DNA from: Pezicula radicicola
Lineage: Eukaryota > Ascomycota > Leotiomycetes > Helotiales > Dermateaceae
Direction of reading: 5' to 3'
DNA length: 34,992 nt
NCBI GenBank assembly: GCA_003008705.1
Contig: PDUO01000073.1
Location: forward strand, 147,665 to 182,656
Shown: in pieces, positions 1 to 10,774 of the stretch
Layout: each line of letters starts with the position of its first letter
Position numbering within the stretch: position 1 is the first letter of the stretch
Translations under genes and position numbers: made by a program
The notes under the pieces: model-generated
The model's input: only the letters and a program-made list of their open reading frames with translations
What the model was told of the DNA's origin: nothing
The model's database searches: none

Positions 1-391
1 CTACTAGTTCTATACTAGTTTCACCAAAGGTAGTTTTAATAGCCTTATAAAAATCACTAGCACTTAGTTTATCTTTAAATCTTTCACTTATATCTAAAGT
101 TACTATAGATTGTAAAGCACCTAATGCCCTAGTGTTATTCCTATTAAATTCAGACTCTTTTTCTATATATTTTATAGCTAGTTCCCTACTATATGGTTCA
201 TTTTTAGAATCATAATATAAGTACTTATTAGGAGCTATTTCAGAGCCATCTATATAAGGCATAAAGCCATTTATTTTAAGGAATAAGTCTGCATTTACTA
301 ACCACTCTATATAATTAGAGCGGCCTAGTAGTTTATCTCCCTTAAAGGAAATAGCAGAAGAAGCTATTTTATAGCTAGATAAATTTGCTGA
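1..391 (-). mobile_element. Copia-type retrotransposon gag, N-terminal fragment
   Basis: The minus strand is open without a stop from base 391 to the window edge (about 130 codons). The protein shows KGDKLLGRSNYIEW, then WLVNADLFLKINGF, MPYIDGS and EKESEFNRNNTRALGALQ, the pattern of the N-terminal region of fungal Copia gag polyproteins (a small globular domain that starts with a K-L-x-G-x-x-N-Y-x-x-W motif). No ATG begins the frame: a TAG at 392-394 lies just upstream, probably a mutated codon, so the true start is lost or lies beyond it. CpA and TpG are still common here, so this copy has largely escaped RIP, unlike its neighbours. The rest of the element lies to the left of the window. The family call rests on motif recognition only. 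Confidence 0.65.
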
Positions 392-856
392 CTAAGCAAA
401 TAGTACTATTTATAGTAATATACTATATAAGGTCTAATATAGTACAAAAACTAAAATTATAGCTCTAATAACTAGGCTATAATATCTAGTTTAATTTATA
501 GTTTTATAAACTATTTTAATCTAGCTATTTATAAAAGATTATAAATTTAATCGATTTTTAAAATCGATTTAGTTCTGGTTTTAGTACTAAGTAAGGTGTA
601 TAATTTTACTTAGTTTATATAGACTATATATATATTATAGTACTATATAGGCCTTATATTAAGCCTTCTAAAATAAAAATCAAGCTATATATACTAAGCT
701 TGCTAAAACACAAACCCTCTACTACTTATATTAAGTAGAGGCGTAGACTCTATATATTAAGTCTAGCTAAAAGGTTTATTTTTATATAAAACTAGAACCT
801 TAGGTCCTAAATTATATTATACTATATAAATGTTCTTATTTCTTTATAATAGAAAT
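392..856. other. AT-rich leader or LTR of the Copia fragment
   Basis: No gene seen. The stretch follows the 5' side of the minus-strand gag and is dominated by TA, CTA and TAG steps. It may hold the untranslated leader and 5' LTR of that element; I could not define LTR ends. A short palindrome (ATCGATTTTTAAAATCGAT) lies at about 549-567. Confidence 0.3.
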
Positions 857-1070
857 AACCTATATAATAGGATTTTTATTCTTATAAGAATAACCTCTAT
901 ATATATTAAAATAAGAGGATTTAATACTAGTCTATATAGACTTAGTATATACTACTTATATAAATGNAGTAACCTTTATAAAAGGATTTTAATACTAGTC
1001 TATATAAGACGTAGTAATTCGTGTTCCCTTTATCTCTAATAAAATAGAGAACCTCTTATAAGAGGATTTA
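857..1070. repeat. Four degenerate hairpin-like repeats
   Basis: Four units of the form AACC(t/c)...(a)GGATTT begin at 857, 892, 971 and 1050. The last three are spaced exactly 79 bases apart. Each unit can fold on itself (for example AACCTCTTATAAGAGGATTT at 1050-1069), and the units at 892 and 971 also share the following AATACTAGTCTATATA. They are either a minisatellite inside an LTR or leader, or decayed tandem copies. One ambiguous base (n) sits at 967. Confidence 0.4.
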
Positions 1071-1719
1071 TAACTATAGCCTAGTCTAATACTAGCACCT
1101 ATAGACTACTAAAGATTTCCCTTAAATAACCTACTAGTTTAAAACACAGTTTCTCGTGCTTCTTACTAATAAGCTAAATAAAGTACTAATTTAGTTTACC
1201 TTATAGTAAGAATCTAATTAAGTATATTACTTATATATAGCTATATAGCTAGGAAGATAATATACAACAATACAAGTCTACCCTCTCCGAGGATGGCTTC
1301 TTATAGTACTTGTACGTTTAGAAATCACTATAATATAGACTAAATAGAGAGTTATAAAGCAGACACACCTCTTTACAATAGTATATTCCTTAGTCAAGAA
1401 TAAGGCTACGCCTATATACTAAAGCTCAAGGATAGACACCTTTGTATATAAATAAGGCTATAACACCTGCTATAGGTGGCGCAATTGCACAGTTATAGCT
1501 GCTAGAGTCTATATACTATATAAAAATAGTATACTAGTAAATAGCTATATTTAAATAGACTAAATACTACTACCTTTACACTCGGTAGAGTCTAGTTACA
1601 GGGACTTAGGCCGAAGGGCTTTTATACTCTCTAAGTAGTAAGAATAGGGTATAGGGAACACTTACAGAGACTAAATATAGCCTCTATATAGGATTATTGC
1701 CTCCGAAATGCCGATTAAC
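1071..1719. other. Partly mutated repeat DNA, no gene
   Basis: No recognisable coding sequence on either strand. Base composition is AT-rich with many TA steps, but CpA and CpG are retained, so it has been mutated less than the stretch from 2,400 on. It may belong to the same element as the gag fragment to its left. Confidence 0.3.
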
Positions 1720-2235
1720 AGTACTCCGGGCTTATAACCTGTTAGGTTACAGGCTATAAGTATAAGGTGAAATAGGGTAGGTAGGTAGGGTAGGCACAGC
1801 CTAAAGTATACTATAAATATAGGGTAGTAGGAGGAGCGTCGAATAGAGTTTAGGTAGGTAGGAGACAATAATATATATAGAACTTAAAGACTTGAATTCG
1901 AAGTTATCTATCTACTAAGAAAGAGAGGATATCTATATACAAAAGGCTAGTCGCAAAGACTACTATATTTAGTATAGACTAATTCGTATAAACTACTAAG
2001 TTAGGAAGGCTTTGCTTTACTTATAAAACACTAGTAAAATTAAATAATATAAAATAATATAAAATATATATTATAAGTATATAGTTTATACGAATTACCT
2101 TATNTAGTCTACTTAATTAGACCTTACTATTCCTACTTAAATAAGTAGTCCTTCCTACTAAACTATAAACTAGTTTATAACTAGAAAACTACTAGTTTAG
2201 TTTTCTCCTTCCCTATCTATTCGATTCGGCTAGTT
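1720..2235 (+). repeat. Repeat A, lightly mutated copy (LTR-like)
   Basis: About 510 bases that recur, inverted and heavily mutated, at 10,285-10,745. The copy begins near TGTTAGGTTACAGG, carries an A+T-only stretch with several TATA-like runs around 2,040-2,080, and ends near TAGTTTAGTTTTCTCC. Size, TATA-like core and lack of a reading frame fit an LTR, but I cannot show the paired LTR or a target duplication. Relative to its partner it keeps CpA and CpG (GGCACAGCC here against GGTATAGCC there). Ambiguous base at 2104. Confidence 0.55.
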
Positions 2236-2289
2236 TAGTACTTTATATACACTATTCCTAATAAGGAAGTATATAATATAGAAACTAAG

Positions 2290-3385
2290 GTTATATAACT
2301 ATTATAGCCGGAGTTATATATAAACATAGTAAATATTATTATAAGGCTTTAGCGACTACTAAAGGTCACTAGAGCTATAGGGCATTTATAGTGTATAATT
2401 ATATTATATAATACAACAAATAACTTAGTAATTAAACTAAATAAGCTCTAGTTTATTATATCTTATTATAAGGAAATTAATAAACTACTTAAAAAAGGAG
2501 TATTTAAAATTATTAAACTTATAAATATTCTATTATTAATATAAATATTTAATTCTTAATTTATAGATAAAGTTAAATAAAAGGGAATAGTATAAGCTTT
2601 TAAAAAGTATAGACTAATTATCTAAGTCTATAATAATACTAGGAAGGAGGTATTAATATAATTATTAACTATCTAGAGAGTTAGTTAATATTTAATCCTT
2701 TATATTATAACTATAATAAATAATAAGAGTATTAATCTCTATTTATAAGATATTTTATAAGTATATATTTAATTAATAATAGAATTAAACTATAATTTCT
2801 ATATTTAACCTTTAAAAGAACTCTAACTTAAACTTAGAATTAACTAGAATTATATATTGAAAGTTATTAAACTATTATATAGAGTTTTAAAAGTTAGAAA
2901 CTACTAGTATAATACCTATTACTCTTATTATACTATATAAATAGATATAGAATACTATATTACCTATAGGTAGGGTACTTAAACTAGGCTTGAACTATAT
3001 TTAATTAAGGTTTATAACTTACTTTAATCTTTACTTGAAACTATACTAAGTATCTATAAAACCTTAAATTAATATAATTAGTTTATAAAAAAAATAAAAA
3101 AAATAAAAAATTACTTAAAGGTTTTTATCTAGAAGGTACTAGTCTATATATAATTATAATAGTCCCCTAAGGGTAGTTTTACCTAAAAAGCTTAAATCTT
3201 CTATTAGATCTTTTTTAGTATTATTATTTATAAAGCTATAAACTAAGTAAATTTAATTATATAATTTAAAGCTTAATTATAATTAGTTTAAAACTTAATT
3301 ATATTATATTATAAAATATTTAAATTTTAGGTTTTAATAAGTCTTATAGTTAGTATATTAATAAAGCTAAGAATAGAAATTTATA
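2290..3385 (+). mobile_element. RIP-ruined Copia reverse transcriptase and 3' part
   Basis: Reading the plus strand through its many TAA/TAG codons gives KEINKLLKKGVFKII, then IFNS.FIDKV, AFKKYRLII.VYNN, INLYL.DI and ILKVIKLLYRVLKVRNY. This order matches the N-terminal half of a fungal Copia reverse transcriptase (the last motif corresponds to the usual K-P-L-Y-G-V-P-E-A-G-N). Stops sit where Gln and Arg or Trp codons would be expected, as RIP predicts. The coding signal fades after about 2,960; 2,960-3,385 is shared with 10,775-11,180 in inverted orientation. The gene is dead, with no ATG and dozens of stops. Confidence 0.6.
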
Positions 3386-3387
3386 AG

Positions 3388-3840
3388 ACTATAATAGTCT
3401 ATAGTATAATAGTCTTATAATAATTAAAATTACTTAAATAGATTTATAGGTTCCTTAGATATTAAATTAATTAAATAAGTTTATAAGTTAAAAATTATAT
3501 AATATTATACTAACTTAAATAGTAAAACTATAAAGTTTATTTTATAAATATATAATAGTTTATGGTATAATAGTCTTATAATAATAGAAATTACCTAAAT
3601 AGGACTCGTAGGTCCTAAGATATTAAATTAATTTAATAAGTTTTATAAACTATACTTAATTCTTAGATTTAAAGATTATAAATAGTTTATAAGTTAAAAA
3701 TTATATAATATTATAATAGCTTAAATAATAAAGGTATAAAGGTAATTTTAGTAGTATATAGTAGTATATAATATAATAATCTTATAATAATTAAGATTAT
3801 CTAAATAGGACTAGTAGTTCCTAAGATATTAAAGGTTAAA
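3388..3840 (+). repeat. Three tandem LTR-like repeats ending the Copia remnant
   Basis: Three related segments start near 3,390, 3,550 and 3,755. Each has TATAATAGT(c/t)TAT, then CTTATAATAAT, then CTAAATAGGA and TTCCTAAGATATTA or a close variant. The third is shorter. A fourth related segment lies inverted at about 10,775-10,840. They look like stacked LTR ends or an internal minisatellite of the Copia-like element whose reverse transcriptase lies upstream. Confidence 0.45.
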
Positions 3841-5799
3841 GTAAAACCCTATAAGGCCTTATAGTTATAGGGGGCTTTAGGGCTCTAAGAGTTAAAATAA
3901 GTTTAAATTACTAGGATCTACTCTAAACTACGAGAAGTAAGGCTTAATTATACTAGAATCTATTAGACTTATATAAATCTAGTTCAAGCCTAGTTTAAGC
4001 TTAGTTTAAGTACTTATAGAAAGGCCCCTAAATACTTAGTTTATATATAATCTATATTTACTTTATAATAAATCTATTTAGTTTAGTATTATTAGTTTAT
4101 AAACTAATAATACTTTATTTCTAGTTAATAATAACTTTATAACCCTAAAAGAAGATTAACTCTACCTTTTTTTCTGATTTTTATCTACTACTCCTACTAC
4201 TCTACTTATTGTCTTAGTATATTCCTCTACTAGAATACCCTAGTATTCTAACTCTATATAGTATTAGACCCTAGTATTAGGCCTATACTTATAGAATAGA
4301 CTCTAACAACCCCTTTTAGGGGGTAATTACCTTAAGTCCCCCCTAATCTAAAGACCTTAATATAGACTACCTACTAGATACCCTAAAGGCCTCTACCTAT
4401 AGCCTAAATAGGCCTCTTAACTAATAAGGAGCCTCCTATAGCTCTAACTATAAAGAAATTCCCTCTTCTAACCCCTTAGTAACTACTAATTTAAAAAAAA
4501 ACCTTTCTACTAGTTCTTACTACCTAGTCTTAGACTAGAATATAAGGTACTTAGACTAATTTATTACCTTAGAATCTTACCTAAATAATTAAACCTACCT
4601 AATAACCCCTATAATTATAGGATCTTTATTATCTATACCTAGAGCTATAGACTTCTAGGCCCCTAGAATTAATAGTTCCTAGGCCCCTAAAGCTATAGAC
4701 TTCCTAGCCCCTAGAACTAGATTTTCCCTAGCCCCTAGAGTAGGTAATAGTAGCTCCCTAGCCCCTAGCTTAAATAGCTCCTAGGCCCCTAAAGCTATAG
4801 ACTTCCTAGCCTCTAGAGGATTCCTAGCCTAGGCCCCTAGAGCTATAGACTCCCCTAGGCCCTTATCTAGAAAAAGGACTATTATAATAAGTTAAAACTA
4901 GCTCTAAAAGGAATAAAGAGACTCTAATACTACTTATAATAGTATAAGGGAAGTTATACTAGCTTTAAGAGACCTTCTAATTAAAGTATATACTCTTATA
5001 AGTAACTATATTAAATAAAGTAAACTACTTAACCTCTTATAAGTCTTTAGGGAGTTAACTAAAAAGGGTACTCTAACTAAGGCCTTAGCTATAATTACCT
5101 CCTAAATAACTAACCTAGAGGAAGCCTCTAGAAAGATTAAAAACTAGGCCTAGAGCTTAAACTAGAAAACTAATACCTAAGGCCCTCTAAAGCTATAGAC
5201 TATTTAGACTTTCTAACCCCTCTAAACCTAGACCTAAACTACCTAAGCCTAACCTACCTAAATTACTCTCTAGGTTATCTAAACTACTAAAGTAACCTAA
5301 AATATAAGGGACTCTCCTAAGAGATAAATAATAGTAGGTAAAAGACCTATAAAGCCTATCTAAAAGCTAAGGGTAAATAGAGTTTTAAATTAACTTATTC
5401 TTATTTAATTATAAGGTACTACCTAAACCTAATTCTTATCCCTAGTTATATATAATAGTATTAATATAATCTTTAAAGCTAAGGGGATTAAAGGTTTAGT
5501 TATAATCTCTATTACTAAGTCCTTACTAGATAACCTAGTTATTATAACTAATAATCCTTTTATAACTAGTTTCTTATAAGAGAAATAAACTATTTAGTAG
5601 TATATAACCTTATTCTAAACTATCTAAAAAGATAAACCTTAGTATAAGGTAGTACTATATAGAGTTCCTATTATAGACTTTAACTCCTCTATAGATATAG
5701 ACCTTATTAAAGAAGAAATTAGAACCTTTAATAAGGGTTATAAGTCTATAGATACTCTCTACTAGCTTACCTCTATAGATAAGAGGGAGATATAAATTA

Positions 5800-6160
5800 G
5801 TAGCTCTATTATAATAGTCTTTACTATAGTAGAAGAGGTCTAAAGAGTTATATAAAATAGACTCTATATTAGAGGGATTAGTACTAGAGTAGAGAAATAC
5901 TACTCTATAGTAGTCTTTATATAGTACTCTAAGTATTAAGGCTTTAGTTACCTAGAGTAATACTATAAAAGAATCCTAAGATATAAACTCTATATTAAAA
6001 ACTACTCTATAAGGTAATACTACTACTCTATTTATAAGGCTAAGGACTCTAAGTACCTATACCTAGTACTAGTATATACTAACTATAAAGAGCTATATAT
6101 AGTAGATAATATAGTTTATAAGTTTAGACTAGTTATAAAGAGAAGGAATACTTATAATAC
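5800..6160 (+). pseudogene. LINE ORF1 nucleic-acid-binding domain, zinc knuckles mutated to Tyr
   Basis: The plus-strand frame reads NRLYIRGISTRVEKYYS, then YSKY.GFSYLE.YYKR and YKLYIKNY. In fungal LINE ORF1 proteins this stretch carries CCHC zinc knuckles (C-x-x-C-x4-H-x4-C). Here the expected Cys positions read Tyr (TGY to TAY) and the expected His also reads Tyr (CAY to TAY), exactly what C-to-T and G-to-A changes at CpA/TpG produce. The protein would bind the element RNA in a live copy; this copy cannot. Confidence 0.55.
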
Positions 6161-6379
6161 TAGTTTATAATTAGTAACTCTCTTAGGGTTCTATAAGTAA
6201 ACCTAAATAGATCTATTATAACTATAAAGAGTACTCTCTAAGCTATTATAAAGCTAAAAGTAAATTTAATACTAGTATAAGAGTCTTATATTATTATTAT
6301 AAAAGGTATAAGTAATAATAATAGGTTAATTTTATATATAAGGTTTATTTAAATACTATTAATAATCTAACTTAAGCCT

Positions 6380-6870
6380 AGAACCCTAGCTTATATTACT
6401 AGAGGTTATATACTTATAATTATTATATCTAGTAACCCTCTATAAGACCCTAACTTTCTAGTACTAGAGGTTATAGAAGGGGACTCTAAGTTCTTAATCT
6501 ATAATATTTATAATAAGAAGGACTTAGGGGATATAAGACTATATACCCTAGAAAGATACCTATATAAGTCTCTTATAGGTACTAATTCTATAGTCCTAGA
6601 GGACTTTAATATCTATTACCTATAGTAGAATCCTTTATCCCTTATATCTATAAGGGCTAGGGAACTAGTATAATAAATAAAGGATAAAGACCTTAGTCTC
6701 CTAAATAAACTAAGAGTAGGGACCTTCTATAGGTCTAATATAGAGAAGGAAACTATAATAGACCTTACTCTTATAACTAGACTACTTAGTTAACTTATTA
6801 TAGACTAGTAAATAATAAAAGATATAAGCTCTAACTACTTTAGAATCTTATTTATTATATAAGATAGTAA
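6380..6870 (+). pseudogene. LINE AP-endonuclease domain remnant
   Basis: Around 6,590-6,640 the plus frame reads VLEDFNIYYL..NPL, corresponding to the G-D-F-N-x-H-H-x-x-W-x-P motif of the exonuclease-endonuclease-phosphatase domain that nicks target DNA. Downstream LSLLNKLRVGTFYRS and TIIDLTLITRLLS fit the end of the same domain. His reads Tyr and Trp reads stop in the core motif, consistent with RIP. Confidence 0.6.
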
Positions 6871-7639
6871 AGAATCTATTAATAGCTCTCTTATAAGGCC
6901 TAGCCTATATAATATAGTCTTAATTAATTAGAACCTCTTTAAAACCTAATTATAACTTTAAATTAAGGGTAGCTACTTAGAGTCTATAGAATACTATAAT
7001 CTAACCTTTACTACTAGTAATTATAATAGAGATTAAGGTAGTATTATATAAGATAAGGAGTTAACTATAATTAAGGCTTTAGATAAGACTACTAAAGAGT
7101 TTATAAAGACTATTACTATAGTAGCTAAGACTAGTATCCCTATAAGGTAGTCTAGGCCTAAGCTAAAACTATAGTAGAATCTAACTCTAAAGACCCTAAG
7201 GACTATTATACTATAGTACTAAAGGAGAACTTATAAGGATTCTAATAGTATTTATCTATATTTCTAAACTAAGAATACTTACTTCTAAGCTATTAAGTTA
7301 ATTAAAAAGAAATATTAGGACTTATTTCTAAAAAAGAAAAACTCTAAATCTATATTTAAGACTATAAGTTATATAAAGGACTTCTAAATAGAGTATATAC
7401 TATCTATTATATACTCTAATAGCTTTATAGTATAAGAAAGCTTCTTTAATAAGTATAATACCTTTAGAGAAGTACTTTTTCTAGCCCCTCTTATAGTCTT
7501 ATCTCCTACTTAGAATAGTTATATAACTAGCCCTAAATAGAAATAACTTATATTATTAAAGGTTAAGTTAAGGAATACTTACTCTATTAAGATTAAGGGT
7601 AAAACTCTAGAACTAGATAATATTATCTAAGAACTTATA

Positions 7640-8420
7640 ATTAAGGTCTATAATACTATACTTATAGTATACTTTAGACTATACTCTACTTTACTAAACC
7701 TTAGTTATTACCCTAAGTACTAGAAGAAAGCTATAAGAGTTATACTAAAGAAACTAGGGAAACCTAACTATAGTACCCCTAAGGCTTATAAGGTTATAAT
7801 ACTACTTAATTATCTAGATAAGGTTAGTAAAAGAATATTAGTCTAAAGGTTAGATTACTTAGCTAAAATTACTAATCTTCTATACCCTTTATAAATAGAT
7901 AATAAACTAAAAAAGTTAACTATAGATATAGTCTTAATCCTAACTAATAAAATAAAGGTAACTAAGACTAGTAAAAAGAAGACTATTACCTTATTTCTAA
8001 ATATTAAAGGAGCCTTTAACTATATAGCTAAGAACTAACTACTACTAATAACTAAGAAACTAAGACTCCTCTACCCCCTTATAACTTAGATTAGTTCCTT
8101 CCTTAATAATAAGGAGTTAAGACTAGCCTTTAATAATAAAATAGAGGTCTTCTCCTTTATAACTATAGATATACCCTAGGGTAGTTTAATATTATTTATC
8201 CTATTCCTTATATAAGTCCTTAAATACTAAGGTCTTTTTATATATAGATAATATTAACTTAATAGTCTTCTTTAATAGTTATAGATAGAATATTACTATA
8301 CTAGAAAGAGAGACTAAAAAACTTTATTTACTTAGAGCCTCTAAGGTTATTAAATTTAATCTAACTAAGATAGAACTTATATACTTCTTAAAAACTAAAG
8401 TAGTAAGGAGAGTTACCCTT
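7640..8420 (+). pseudogene. LINE reverse transcriptase remnant
   Basis: Plus-strand reading gives YYPKY.KKAIRVILKKLGKP, PKAYKVIILLNYLDKVSKR, LDYLAKITNLLYPL, FLNIKGAFNYI (domain A), IDIP.GSLILFIL (domain B) and FLYIDNINLIVFF at about 8,232-8,270 (domain C, the Y-x-D-D box with the second Asp as Asn). The sequence of blocks is that of a LINE reverse transcriptase, with stops where Gln or Trp are expected. Confidence 0.7.
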
Positions 8421-9089
8421 ACTCTTTTAAACTAAGAAGTTATTAATCTAAAATAACTAGTTTAATAGTTAAGAATATAATTTAACTCTAATCTTTCTTT
8501 TAAGGAGTACTATAATATTAGAATCTTATAAACTAGATAAGTCTTCTATAAAATAACTAAACTTATAAATATAGTAAAAGGACTTAGTCTAGCTACTATA
8601 AGGTAAATCTACCTAGTTTATATAACTAGTATAGTTAATTATAGATTATCTATATAGTAGAAAGGTTAAGTAAGACTAGAGAAGCCTCTATAAATACTAT
8701 AAAATCTAGCTCTATATAAGATCCTTAGAGTATTTTATATAACTCCTATATAGACTATAGAAATAGAGGTTATACTACCCCCCTCTAGTATTAAACTTAA
8801 TAATACTCTATAGAAATATACCTTTAGAGCTTTAAAACTCTCTAGCTAATATCTTATCTAGTTATAATTAGTATAAAACTAAGAACTAGACCTAGACTTA
8901 TCTAATAGTAGTACTATATAACTCTAAAGGATATAAAACTATATAGATAAGCTAAATACTAGTAGTCTAGAGAGGATAAGACCCTTTTATTTTATACTAT
9001 AGAATAAGACTATCCTCTATAAAGTTATTATTAATAGTTTATCTAAGGAAAAGGAAATAAAGACTTATATCTAAGCTCTTTTATTACTT

Positions 9090-9570
9090 AACCCTAATAC
9101 TACTTATATTTATATAGATAGATTAAGTCTATTTAGTAACTACTATTAAAAAATTAGTATAGGTATTATAGTCTATAATCCTAGAGGAGTTATTAAATAT
9201 AAAAAAAAAGTTAATATAGATACTAACTAACTTATTTATAATAGAGAGTTAGAGGGTATTATTAGGGCCCTTAAATACTCTAGTATAGTAGTCTCTAAAG
9301 GATAAAAGTACTATATATACTCTAATAACTAAGTAGGTCTATATAGGTTACTTACTCTCTCTAATAATTCTAGCTAAGAATAATAGATTTAGACTATTAA
9401 GGCTAGTAAGATAATACTATAAAAAGAAGCTAAGATTATTATAGTTTAGGTCCTTAGCTATAAAGAGGTTATAGAGAATAAGAAGGTTAATAGACTAGTT
9501 AAGGCTATTATAATAAAGGACTCTATCTTTAACCTTACTAGCTTTAGAGTAATAGAGACTATTTTAAAGT
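9090..9570 (+). pseudogene. LINE C-terminal RNase H remnant
   Basis: The plus frame reads FIYIDRLSLF (first catalytic Asp region), IGIIVYNPRGVIKYKKK, RELEGIIRALKY at about 9,247 (catalytic Glu block) and YSNN.VGL at about 9,320 (Y-S-D-N-Q-A-G-L in live copies, catalytic Asp changed to Asn). This is the RNase H found at the C-terminus of many fungal LINEs. Confidence 0.65.
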
Positions 9571-9984
9571 AAGATAGGGATAGAGAGTAGCTAGAGAGTT
9601 TAAAACTAAGTATCTATAGTAAGTTATATAACTAGACTATAAAAAATAAAATACCTATACCTCTAGAGACTAAAAAGGAGTTAACTAGTACTTTATTTTA
9701 GTTTAAGCTAAGGTATAACTATTTAAAGTCTTACTTATATAAGCTAAGACTAGTCTCTAATAATAAGTATAAGTATAGATAAGTAGAAATAGTCTACTAC
9801 CTTCTTCTAAGCTATAAAGTAGATAATTTAATAGAGGTAAGGACTAAACTAGTAGAGGGGCTTAAGGTCTCTAAGGTATAACTTATACTTAAGGTTCTTC
9901 TATATATAAAGAAAGGAATCTCTAATACCTTAGAGTTTCTAAAAGATACTAAAATAACTACTAGAAAGTAGTATATAGATAGAA

Positions 9985-10280
9985 ATATAAAAGAAGAGGA
10001 AGAAGAAGAGGAGGAAGAGAAGGAAGAGGAGGAAGAGGAGGAAGATAAGAAAGAGGTAAAGGAGGAGGAGGAAGAGACTATAAACAACTAGTCTATCTAA
10101 GTTATTTTCCTTTATTATACCTAGGGCTAGACCCTTAATATCTACTAGAATATATTAATAATACTTATTATATATAGATATATAAGGTTATAATAGGCCC
10201 TAGTAGTTCTATATAGTCTTAGACTTTAATATAGGACTTTAAAAGAGAAAAAATAAAAAAAAATAAAAAATAAAAAAGGA
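9985..10280 (+). repeat. Purine-rich Glu/Lys-coding tract and A-rich tail of the LINE
   Basis: From about 9,985 to 10,080 the plus strand is almost purely GAA/GAG/GGA/AAG, reading as an acidic tail of Glu and Lys. RIP cannot change most of this because it lacks CpA/TpG. The A-rich stretch 10,247-10,280 (A runs split by single T or G) is the expected LINE 3' tail. Confidence 0.6.
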
Positions 10281-10284
10281 GAAA

Positions 10285-10745
10285 ACTAAACTAGTTTCTA
10301 GTTTAAGAAGATTAAGTAAGAATAGTAAGGTCTAATTAAATAGACTAAATAAGAAAATTTATATAAATTACCTATTAGAGTAGCTTATATAACTATATAC
10401 TTATAATATATATTTTATATTATTTTATTTTACTAGTATTTTATAAGTAAAGTAAAGTTTTTCTAACTTAGTAGTTTATATAACTTAGTCTATATTAAAT
10501 ATAGTAGTCTTTATAACTAGCCTTTATATATAGATAGCCTCTTATTCTTAGTAGATAGATATCTTTAAATTTAAGTCTTTAGTTTTATATATTATTATCT
10601 TCTTTTTATTTACTATAAACTCTATTTAATACTCCTTTTACTCTATATTTATAGTATTCTTTAGGCTATACCTATCCTATCTATTATATTCTATTTTATA
10701 CTATACTTATACTCTATAATCTAATAATATAGTTTATAAAGATTA
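10285..10745 (-). repeat. Repeat A', inverted and heavily mutated copy of repeat A
   Basis: The reverse complement follows 1,720-2,235 nearly base for base apart from transitions: TTGAATTCGAAG in A reads TTAAATTTAAAG here, AGTCGCAAAG reads AGTTATAAAG, GGCACAGCC reads GGTATAGCC. All differences I followed are C-to-T or G-to-A at CpA, CpG or TpG, plus short indels. It directly abuts the A-rich tail of the LINE. Confidence 0.6.
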
Positions 10746-10774
10746 TTAGATAATTTAATATTTAAAGAATAATT

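Larger units (their letters stand above)
3850..10280 (+). mobile_element. LINE retrotransposon (Tad1/I-like), RIP-saturated
   Basis: About 6.4 kb in plus orientation with the domain order of a fungal non-LTR element: zinc-knuckle ORF1 protein, AP-type endonuclease, reverse transcriptase, RNase H, and an A-rich 3' tail (10,247-10,280). Each domain is listed separately. From about 4,320 to 10,080 I find almost no CpA, TpG or CpG, hence no ATG and stops throughout; the element cannot make protein. The 5' end is placed just after the LTR-like repeats and is uncertain; no target duplication could be defined. The strongly preserved order of motifs despite the saturation suggests a full-length insertion that was mutated afterwards. 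Confidence 0.7.

Noticed and set aside
830..1039. Plus-strand ORF of 69 codons
   Set aside because: Lies in the hairpin repeats, spans the ambiguous base, and has the composition of decayed AT-rich repeat.
1671..1868. Minus-strand ORF of 65 codons
   Set aside because: Overlaps the edge of repeat A; its mutated partner copy shows no coding conservation.
9812..10087. Minus-strand ORF of 91 codons, very Ser-rich
   Set aside because: It is the complement of the Glu/Lys-coding purine tract of the LINE and begins at TTG, not ATG.
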